Source: Onthophagus taurus (taxonomy: Eukaryota; Arthropoda; Insecta; Coleoptera; Scarabaeidae). From it: 64,000 nt of DNA. The DNA is taken from positions 7,192,001 to 7,256,000 of the forward strand of contig NC_091976.1 of NCBI RefSeq assembly GCF_036711975.1. Direction: 5' to 3'. A program made the translations under genes and the position numbers. Within the stretch, counting starts at the first letter, position 1. The number at the start of each line of letters is the position of its first letter. Of this stretch, positions 56,309 to 64,000 are shown piece after piece. The notes beneath the pieces were generated by a model that worked only from the letters and a program-made list of their open reading frames with translations, made no database searches and was not told the DNA's origin.

Positions 56309-56644
56309 TGTAAACAGTAAAAAGTAAAAATATTATAATTTGTAAGGATACGGAGAGGACAGCTAACTACTATACACGTTGATACACGTTTGTTTGTCTC
56401 AGACATATAGTCAGACGAAACCCGTCGATAACTAAAAGCCGATTAATAGGCTATCAGTTGATAAGCGTTGGCAGTCGAAAAGCTGATTAATAGGCTAGCG
56501 GAGCACAATCTCGTTTACGTGGGGTTATACTTTTTATTTTACCTAAAAATGATCGTGTAAAACCGACTTTAGCGTATACTCGGATGTCTTCGGTAAAACG
56601 GGTTGCTATGTTTGGCGTGCTGTTTTCACACCGGTCTAAGGAAA

Positions 56645-57250
56645 CATGTTACTAAAATTTCTATTTCTTCGTACAAATATTTGGCACAGTTGGTATCATA
56701 ACTGCTATTAACCTTTTTTCAAATTTACCTCCCAATTCGTATATTATCTTATTTTTGTGCCATTATTTTACATTTTATATACAGTACGGGTCATAAGTAA
56801 ACCCCCCTGTCTAATTTGAAAACGGTTCCAGATATCTTCATAACTCGAAACACAGCTTTTTATTAAACTAAAACTCGAACTAACACTAGTATTATCACAA
56901 GAACTAACACTACACCTAGAACTAGAAACTTTAGGGTTACGCCGTGCGCCTTTTGAAAAAAAGTTTGACGTTTCGGATGCCATGTTGCAACCTTCTTCAG
57001 AAACAAATACGAAGTTAACGAATTTAATCCTTTTTAAGCAGATTTTAGAACCACAACTTTCCTGTCTATTTCAGAAACGCTTTTTGTCTAGAGTTAGTTT
57101 CAGTGATAGTGCTAGTGTTAGTTCTAGTTTTAATTTAATTAACCGGCCGTGAAAGCGAAGGCTTTCACTTACATAGATTTTTAGTTTTTATGATATTAAT
57201 TAATAAAAATGTAAGAAAATTCGGCGGTATACAGTGCGTCCGTAAAGCAG
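56645..57250. other. Duplicated flank with foldback copy at 56880-57165
   Basis: 56645-56760 and 57185-57250 continue the paralogy with 26930-27110. In between sits a second CTAG-rich foldback (compare 19373-19620), in the opposite orientation and ending CCGGCCGTGAAAGC. A stretch near 57010-57090 is shared with the duplicated intron. Confidence 0.6.
56963..57004 (-). ncRNA. Hammerhead-like motif, zero-loop helix III
   Basis: Minus strand: GTTT-CTGAAGA-A-GGTTGC, loop AACATG, GCATCC-GAAA-CGTC-AAAC. The closing stem GTTT/AAAC is perfect; helix II has one T-T mismatch; helix III is AC/GT with no loop; C occupies the cleavage position. Confidence 0.5.
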
Positions 57251-57480
57251 CGGATATAGACGATAAAATCATTCTAAATGGTTTATGGAAAAATCCCGTA
57301 AACAGGTTTAAACATTTAAATTTTTTGTATTTTTTTGGTGTAGATTTTAATTTTTTTCCGACTTTTCAAACGAGTTATGACGTCATCGATGTTTTTTTCA
57401 AATGGCAATCCCCCATTGTTATTACGGAATATGAAAGAGGTTTTTTTTCTGAATCTAGTATATACAATCAATGTTTAAAT
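57251..57480 (+). repeat. Dispersed repeat D, longest copy
   Basis: Shares about 200 bp with 30425-30605 (GACGATAAAATCATTCTAAA; TGACGTCATCGAT; CCCCCAT). It lies exactly where the paralogy with copy 1 breaks, next to the expected position of copy 2 exon 1. The 116-codon reading frame across it is not a gene. Confidence 0.65.
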
Positions 57481-57679
57481 TTGCTAGACATTATAACAAT
57501 TGCAGTAGCCATGAGTAACTATGGTAACTACTTATTTTAATGCCATATATTGCAATAAGTGCCGCTGGAATTGAGTTAGGTCAACATTATCGGGATGAGG
57601 CTGTTATGGTAGGAATGATGTTTTGAAAAAATCAAAAAAGTAAGGATCCGACAATTTAACTATTTACTTGTCCACTCAA

Positions 57680-57960
57680 TGTAAATGTTTCCTCGCCGGA
57701 AAAAACTATGTTTTTGACAAAGCCTTCGTTGTCGTTACAAAATTATTGTTGCAAAAGTTACGACTCATTGCTCGTCAATGAGGTTTACTTTATGGGAATG
57801 ATATTTTGCGGTTTTTAAAATTTTGTGCCAAATTTGACCCAATTGTTTTGTTGAATCTCCCGGAAAACATTTGGTCGGCCAGACTTCGAGAAATCTGGTA
57901 GATGTTCATCCTTTATAAATTTAATCACAGCTAGGCTTACCATACTTTGGCTAATGAGTT
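57680..57960 (-). pseudogene. Possible mariner-like transposase scrap
   Basis: The minus strand gives FVKNIVFSGEETFTLSGQVN with stops around it, resembling the first catalytic block of insect mariner-like transposases that follow a DUF4817-type HTH. Too short and damaged to be sure. Confidence 0.35.
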
Positions 57961-58345
57961 GGCGATCAGGATATGTTACATTAAAGAGGTCAACTACTTG
58001 CTAAATCAGTTTTAGACACTTAGGAAATTTAGTTATAATATAATAACATAAAAGCATAAACTATATGTATTTAACGTGATAGAAAAAATTTCGAATTTTG
58101 TTGTACTTTTATCATCAGAGACAAAAGTCAATAAATTTTACAGGAAATTAACATCGAAAATATAAAACGGTGAACAAATTAAATTATTATTGTCACATAA
58201 TTTACCTACTTAAAATAAACGTAAAAATTTTTAAAATCTTTAAAGATTTAACTCCACATGGACGTCTTTTGTGGCAAATGTTACAAGATGGTCTGTATGT
58301 ATTTGTATCTGATCTATATGTATTTACATGGATAATTTTATTTTG
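57961..58345. other. No gene seen; degenerate motif at 58085-58120
   Basis: AT-rich. A GTCT-CTGATGA...GAAA arrangement lies on the minus strand at about 58085-58120 with no clear inner stem, probably a decayed relative of the hammerhead-like motif. Confidence 0.3.
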
Positions 58346-58388
58346 GCTCAACCGGTTTCAAATGCTAACCGCATTCATCATCAGGAGC
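58346..58388 (-). ncRNA. Hammerhead-like motif
   Basis: Minus strand: GCTC-CTGATGA-T, stem GAATGC/GCATTT (one G-T pair) with loop GGTTA, GAAA, self-paired ACC/GGT, T, then GAGC. The closing stem GCTC/GAGC is perfect. Confidence 0.5.
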
Positions 58389-58559
58389 GTGCCACGTTAG
58401 AACAGAATATTTTTAAAAGCATATTTTGTCTTCTATGGTTTTTTTTGTATTCTTACTTTATCGTTTTACTTTCTGGATCCTCTGTATTTTATTATTTTTA
58501 TTATTGTTCTGTATAGATATTAACTCTGTTCTATTTAATTATTTTAGTTCTACAATGTT

Positions 58560-58775
58560 TTTGTAAATGAATGGTTACAAAAATCGTCAAAAAGTACTAT
58601 TTTATTGGCAACAGTTATCTGCTAAATTCTATTCTTCTAAATTCTTCCATAGTGGATACATCAAATAAAAACAATTTTTTCCTGTAACTTGGAGGAGAAG
58701 GGGTTTTGAACAAAAAATTAAGACCTTAATCTTAATTTTTGTTGAAAAATCGCCCTTTAATAGTAATCTATTTTA
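58560..58775 (-). repeat. Inverse copy of the 32935-33200 repeat
   Basis: Shared blocks include TCCACTATGGA, TTTTTGTTGA-type words and TGACGATTTTT-ATAACCA-like sequence. No coding. Confidence 0.6.
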
Positions 58776-59217
58776 TTCTTTGCCATAACTTTCTGCATAG
58801 TTTTCCCTCTCTTGACGATGATGTACAATACTGCTTTGTCTAAAGTTTGTCCTGATCTTTCTCTCCTTCTAGTTCCCTACAACTTAGCCTGCCACGCCTG
58901 CTTTTGTTGTGAGCCCACCAACTTAATTGTCACTTCCCAGTAAAGACACTCAACGGTTTAATATTTCTTTCACTTTTCTCAGGTACCTCATCTGAACTGC
59001 CATTTACTTCTATTTAAGTATGTAAGTATTCAAGTTTCGCATCGAGAAGCCAATATTGGTCTAAATATCGCTTTGTAGATATTCATATTCGTCTTACTCG
59101 ATATTTCTCTCTTCTTGGTAAATAGGATTCATACTGTAATATTGATTCAATATAATTCGAAGGTAAAACCTATTGTCAACGCTTTTCAAATAAAGCAAGT
59201 GTTATACTCCGCTCAAT
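58776..59217. other. Nothing recognised
   Basis: No gene, repeat or terminal sequence that I can support. Confidence 0.3.
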
Positions 59218-59480
59218 TCTAAGTATATGAGGTGTCTTGTAAAGATTGTGAGAGGATCTATATTGGTCAGACGGGCAGGAATCGAAGCAGGAAGAGTCAG
59301 AATACGAGAACATCTTACTAAGGATTCCTCCACTTTCTTCAAACAAATGAAAGAACGCGAGCACTCTGCAGATATTGAAAGTATAAAATTACTAAAACAT
59401 CTTAACAAATCCATGGAATTCGACCTATATCAAGAGTTTTTTATACATTGTTTTTATACATTGAATGACATCAATTATTT
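59218..59480 (+). pseudogene. PLE GIY-YIG domain scrap
   Basis: One frame gives VYEVSCKDCERIYIGQTGRN (59226-59285). The next frame continues RIREHLTKDSSTFF and later HLNKSMEFDLYQE. This is the N-terminal half of a PLE GIY-YIG endonuclease with one frameshift near 59285. No RT lies upstream. Confidence 0.7.
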
Positions 59481-59519
59481 TTTAACAACAACAGATATTT
59501 CTTAAAATACATAAAAAAT

Positions 59520-60001
59520 TAAATTAATTTTCTGCAGTTTCCCTTTCCAAATAGTAAATCCGCACATTTTTTTTCTCATTAATTTTAAAATAAATTTTAA
59601 ATGAAATCTGCAATTACTTTTAAGAACAATTTGCAGTTTTCTTTGTTGCCTTTTAATGTTATTTCCATCTCATTTACGTCTGCTTGACCTTCAAATTTTC
59701 AAATTTTATTTGTCACGGTCATTTACATACTTTATTGGTGTAGCGTTATTTTTGTTAATTTGAAGTGTTTAATTTTCATCGATTGTGTACAATAATTATA
59801 GCTTCTATTTCCTGCTTTTTGATTCAATAAACATTCCGTTGGTGAATTTCTTAAAGACCACGTTAAATAAAAAAATTATTACCTCTATTACCATCTCTTT
59901 TTTATATAGAAGTTAAAAATAGTATCTTAGATGAACAAACATATAGTTATAAAACATTCCATTGGAATTTTACTTCTTAATATACCTTCACGAAGTAGTG
60001 G
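59520..60001. other. Nothing recognised
   Basis: AT-rich, without coding signal or repeat that I can place. Confidence 0.3.
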
Positions 60002-60035
60002 CTGAGGACGATTTTATAATCGAAATACACCTCGT
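60002..60035 (+). ncRNA. Weak hammerhead-like motif
   Basis: CTGAGGA-C, stem GATT/AATC with loop TTAT, GAAA, TACA. The closing stem is at most 2 bp. Listed as a possible decayed family member. Confidence 0.25.
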
Positions 60036-60606
60036 TGTATACCGTTTTCACAAAACAATATAATTCATCTAAGCAACTTGATTTGCTTGATTGCGTACTG
60101 TTTCTTGCCGCTAAAGACATACAAACCATTGAAGTAATCCTTAAAAAATATAGGAGATTGTACGAAACGAAATAAAATGCCGCGTATTATTCAACAACAA
60201 AAATGTAAGACAAATTCGATTCAGAAACCAACTTTACTTTTTACCAGTCATTTCTTCTTCTATAGACCCTCCAACATTCATAATAACAATATAATAATAA
60301 AAATAATAATATAATAAATATATCAGTCATATTCGCATGAACATCTATAAAAGTATCACAGCTCTTATCACTAGCCTTTATTATACCTAAGATTTAGTTC
60401 ACATCCAATTATCACATGTAAGTCATTCTTCTCCACTGTTTTTCCATCAATTAGTATATTAGTATATTAGTAATTCTTCTCATCTCTCGTATTATTGCAG
60501 CCACCTTTATCAATTATTTGTTGTTTTCCCCGTTATGCCGCTATTCTTCATGTCTAAAAGGCTTTGTGCTTTCTTCTTCTCTATCTTAATAATCGTTGCC
60601 TGCCTG

Positions 60607-60999
60607 CTATTCCTCATGGGTTTTCTCAAGAATTTTGTGAATCTTTTCCTTTACTACCTCTTTGTCCATCACACCATCTATTGTTCTAATATGTAGTATT
60701 TCTGTGTCAGTTCTTAGTTTTACCACGTACGTATTATCCATATTAAAACTTTTTGTTATACCTTGGCATACTTTTTCCATAACGAGTTTCTCTTTTTCCA
60801 TCGTTATGATGAGTTATCCGTCCCTTGTACTGCGAAGACTTCACGTTCCTTCCTCTACATTTTCTCTTATGAACACGTTTTTAACTTTCTTTAATCGTTC
60901 CATGAATGGTACTTCTTTTGTCGATACGACGAGAGCGTATGTGTTTCGATTTCCTTTATCTGGTGCTAATTTTGTAGCGCTCGTAGGTACACAACCAAG
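60607..60999 (-). pseudogene. R1-type non-LTR ORF1 fragment
   Basis: The minus strand, with two in-frame stops, reads NTYALVVSTKEV, then ERLKKVKNVFI, SLRSTRDG, VCQGITKSFN and LRTDTEILHIRTIDGV..KEVV. This is the pattern of the gag-like ORF1 of R1/Waldo-group elements before its zinc knuckles. The knuckles and ORF2 are absent. Confidence 0.6.
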
Positions 61000-61021
61000 C
61001 TTATTCAAGTTTTATTGCTGA

Positions 61022-63094
61022 AGTGTTCGAGAACAAACACATCTATACAAATAATAAGAAAGCAAATTAGTGAAAATACCTGAGAACAACCGGGAACAGA
61101 AAAGAAAACATGGAAATGCAAAAGGTTTAGAAAATACTCGTTATAACATACAAGCAGGCATGGATTAGTTTAATCCCTTTGCCAGGATTGCCCTATTATG
61201 GTGCTCAATAAGAAGGTCCAACGGGAACTGGATAACAACCATAAAAATGTAGTCTAAGTTCGTCTTCGTTGATGGGGAACTTTGCTACAACGTCCAATAA
61301 AGACGAATGAAATTGAAAGAGACCATAACATAAAGGAGAGGGGGCTAATTAATAACGACGATAAAAGATCTGGTTGCGCTACTAAAGGACATTTCTATGC
61401 ATTGCCGTGCCTATAGCAGTAGTGTCCGAAACAAGGTGGAATATGACATTTTCACTTGGTTTGGGAAGGTTACGAAAAGATGGGAGAGTTTGGGTTAAAT
61501 GTAAATTGATTAAGGCTATAAGGGAATACTTATTGCCAGACTTATTAAAGCAATCGAGGGGATAAGAAAATACAGCATAAGCTGCAGAGGGGTGTGAAAC
61601 CAACCAACCATAAGTAAATAATTAAAAGAGATCCTTGGCGATCTTGCAAAGGTTTTCCAAAGGTTGCACTGAGCAAAGATTTAAAATAAAACTAACGGTA
61701 GAGAACACCCAGATGCTACCTAAGTCTATCGTCTAACGTCTAACTAAACGAACGGAAATCTGCTACCCTGCTGAAAATCAGTTGAATTAAGGTTGGTTGG
61801 GGAAAGAGTCTAATAAAAAGCTAAGTTAATTTAAAGATCTTTCAAGGGTAGGTAGCACATAACGAAGTAATGAATAAAAATGCTTTTTGTACGACGGAAA
61901 GAAAGGGCCAATAAATTACGCCCGACATGGCATTTCGAAATTTTCCGTTAATTCTGGTCACTCTGCATATTGAAGGACGCAAATCCACAGCTTTCACGGT
62001 GATCGAAATGAATTTGCATAGTAGTAGAGTAGCGAATTCTCTCAAAACGAACACACAGGTCAAATTCATCGTAATCAGCTATTAGTATAAGAACAGAGAC
62101 GATGTTCAGTTGACAAGTGAACCATACATTTTGACATACATTTTGATATTGTAATTGCAATGTCGGTGTAAACGTCTCTCTTCAACGTTAAGTTCCCAGA
62201 TTTGTGTGTGATGTCACAGTGAAAAGTTTTTTGAAAATTCTTGAAATGATATTGATGGTGAAGGTTATCACGATGTCGCTGCCAAATCAGATGGCAGCGG
62301 TAAATAAGTTTTTTCTGAATGATATAACCTCGAAAATTCATCTAACTTAAAATCTGAAACAGTTGCACCACAATTTCTCAATTTTTCTGTTTTGATAATG
62401 CAGAATCTCGGAGAAAAAAGTTTTTAAGTTCTTTAAGTTACGGCTACCCACACTATAAGAGGCAGACGTACCAAATGGAAATAGAAGTGTCGACGGACAG
62501 TTACTTACATTCCCTGGAAGGTCCCTTCAAACAGTATATTCCTTCTAAACCAGGGTAGTATGGTATAAAGGTATAAGCTGCCTATGACGATATAACTTCG
62601 TAAGTTTACAATTACCAAATAAACTAATAATAACATAAGCAAGGGCAACATGTTGTCTTGACAATATGATAAAGGGATTGGAAGAAGCAGAGAGAAATGT
62701 GAGAAGTGCTATTTTTTTACAAGACTTGACTTATTTAGAGAATTAGAAAATAGAAACCTTACACTGCTTCGTATAATTAGAAAAAATTAATAATAACATT
62801 TTCGATACTTGGATATCACGTGAGAGAGAGGAATGTATACCCAATAAAATTTTATTTCTAAAAAAGGAAAGATCGTTACTAATTTTGCTATTAAATTAAA
62901 TATTTATAATAAAACTGTAAATTTCTAATAAGTATTATGATGCAAGAATATTCTAGAAGGTGACTCAAAAAGACCACTTTGCTTGCAACGGTTAACAAAC
63001 TTCTTGCGTTAACTTTGGTATTTTGAGGACATTTGACGTAAAACTTGGTTATATTTCGTTTTATGACATCCAGACCTTAATTGCAAAAGATGGA
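61022..63094. other. 2 kb without recognised genes
   Basis: Only frames of 70-90 codons, none with a motif I know. 61140-61800 is less AT-rich than its surroundings and may be an unrecognised repeat. Confidence 0.3.
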
Positions 63095-63098
63095 ATTT

Positions 63099-63372
63099 GG
63101 TACCGGTTTCGACACTATATTAGGTCGTCATCAGCCGAATGGTCAAGAATAAAACTGATTTGAAATTGGAAACATCTGTTTGGTCATTAGAGATAAAATT
63201 TCACACGTAACTAACAATTTAAAATTATTTTCACGAAAAGACAACACTTGACACAAGACATGAAACATAAATCTGAAAGGATTTATGTTTCACCGATGTT
63301 TCCAATTTTAAATCAGTTTTATTCTTGACCATTCGGCTGATGATGACCTAATATAGTGTCGAAACCAGTACC
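63099..63372. repeat. Inverted pair of hammerhead-like motifs (78-bp arms)
   Basis: 63099-63176 and 63295-63372 are inverted copies with few differences. Each contains CTGATGA, one base, GAC..GTC stem, GAAACC; one copy is readable on each strand (minus about 63095-63142, plus about 63322-63372). In the plus copy the closing stem TTCGG/CCGAG forms with one G-T pair. A smaller 12-bp hairpin (GAAACATAAATC) sits at 63262-63291 in the spacer. Confidence 0.7.
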
Positions 63373-63549
63373 GAGGAAATTTAAAATAAACGCGAGAAAC
63401 TGAAGTTTAAAACACATTGTTGTTTTATTATATCTTATTTTTATTAATTAATCTCGCAACATGGATTCTAATAATATAATAACACAATATTTAGGGTAAT
63501 TTCTGGATCATTCTATGTTCCTTCTAATACGTTTTTTGTTATTGTAGTT

Positions 63550-63594
63550 GTGCCTGAGGAAGACCACTACATGGTCGAATACTATAGTAAGCAC
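63550..63594 (+). ncRNA. Hammerhead-like motif with longer helix III
   Basis: GTGC pairs with GCAC at the ends. Inside: CTGAGGA, extra A, stem GACCA/TGGTC with loop CTACA, GAA, then TACTATAGTA as a self-complementary helix III, and A. The usual fourth A of GAAA is T here but is compensated by A on the other side of helix III. Confidence 0.45.
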
Positions 63595-64000
63595 TGAATA
63601 ATATAAATAAATAATTCTGTCATCGTTACACGAATTTTATTTAATTCTTTCTATTTTAATTAATATCACGATGATCATTGAATCAATTTTATACGAATAG
63701 ATGATCAATATTAAAAAAATCTATCTATTCGAAAACAAAAACTGATGAAGTAAAATCTTGTATAGCAAAAGTGTTTTAATGATCTAAAAACAAAGCTTGT
63801 AATCGTTTGCATTCCGTTGAAATTTCTGCGTAACGGCTTATGGTGTTAAAATGTATGGTTTTCATAAAAAAATGTGTCATTTCTCAAGAATTAAAACAGA
63901 TGGAGCCAGTATTATGGACAAAACATATTTATGATGAACATAAAAGCAAAATCAATAACCAATGCATTTACAATAATTAGCCTATCGTATATCTATCACA
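63595..64000. other. Nothing recognised to window end
   Basis: AT-rich. One inverted word pair (ATAGATGATCA / GATGATCATTG) is too short to interpret. Confidence 0.3.

Larger units (their letters stand above)
52553..56635. mobile_element. 4.08-kb TIR element with 9-bp target duplication
   Basis: Perfect 26-bp inverted ends starting ACCGGTGTGAAAACAG (52553-52578, 56610-56635) are flanked by CTAAGGAAA (52544-52552, 56636-56644). The paralogous copy 1 has a single CTAAGGAA at the matching place (about 26920), proving insertion. A 9-bp duplication is unlike piggyBac (TTAA), yet the only transposase inside is piggyBac-like, so the element is either a composite or a non-autonomous carrier with a nested piggyBac. 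The mobilising superfamily is unknown; Mutator-like is one option from duplication length. Confidence 0.8.

Noticed and set aside
54410-56446. Exact piggyBac borders at TTAA 54410-54413 and 56443-56446
   Set aside because: Only the word TTATCGAC is shared between the proposed ends and its distance from TTAA differs, so the borders are not claimed.
57190-57540. 116-codon plus-strand ORF
   Set aside because: Falls across repeat D; the other repeat copies are not open in this frame.
1-64000. CRISPR array, bacterial operon or prophage
   Set aside because: Spliced genes, poly(A) signals, insect-type transposons and no regularly spaced repeats with unique spacers.

Overview
The window looks like AT-rich, intron-containing nuclear DNA of an insect. 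A beetle is my guess from the mix of element families and the glycine-rich cuticle-type genes, but nothing in the sequence proves the order. Only three loci look like host genes. All else that I can name is mobile DNA or its debris, in many nested layers.

Layout. 1-4257: decayed BEL/Pao retrotransposon (+). 4340-5263: RNase H end of a non-LTR element (-). 5281-7701: decayed pogo-type DNA transposon (-) with a C-terminal zinc-finger remnant and repeated G-rich subterminal motifs. 7703-9165: Gypsy RT scrap, then a Penelope-like element (PLE). 9736-17122: Gypsy element of the 412/mdg1 type with 4-bp target duplications, near-identical LTRs and mostly open pol; its leader and gag start have been replaced by a non-LTR fragment. 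17406-22440: BEL scraps, a large foldback element and a repeat block. 22660-27219: copy 1 of a glycine-rich secreted protein gene (-), with nested foldback transposons in its intron. 27700-31620: non-LTR and PLE remnants. 31760-38530: repeats, another non-LTR fragment and a PLE with GIY-YIG domain. 38590-41858: GC-rich Tc1/mariner fragment, a piggyBac-type MITE, and a non-LTR 3' end interrupted by a Tigger-like element. 42069-43191: an apparently intact five-exon CRAL-TRIO lipid-transfer-type gene (-). 44310-48282: PLE fragment, long non-LTR element (-), MITE. 49613-51072: copy 2 of the glycine-rich gene, with a long open exon. 52553-56635: a 4.08-kb TIR element with 9-bp target duplication, containing a piggyBac transposase pseudogene and a 143-bp tandem repeat. 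56637-64000: duplicated flank, a GIY-YIG scrap, an R1-type ORF1 scrap and foldback repeats.

How the parts relate. The two glycine-rich loci and their flanks are a direct segmental duplication about 27 kb apart. Each copy serves as the empty site for insertions in the other, which fixes boundaries and target duplications. The host genes show standard GT-AG splice sites and matching phases.

Most unusual signal: a structured motif recurs about ten times on both strands. A closing stem of 4-6 bp encloses CTGANGA plus one base, a variable stem-loop, GAAA and a short self-complementary AC(N)GT block. Paired bases change together between copies. It resembles a minimal hammerhead ribozyme of the sort reported for PLEs, but with one extra base before helix II in every copy.
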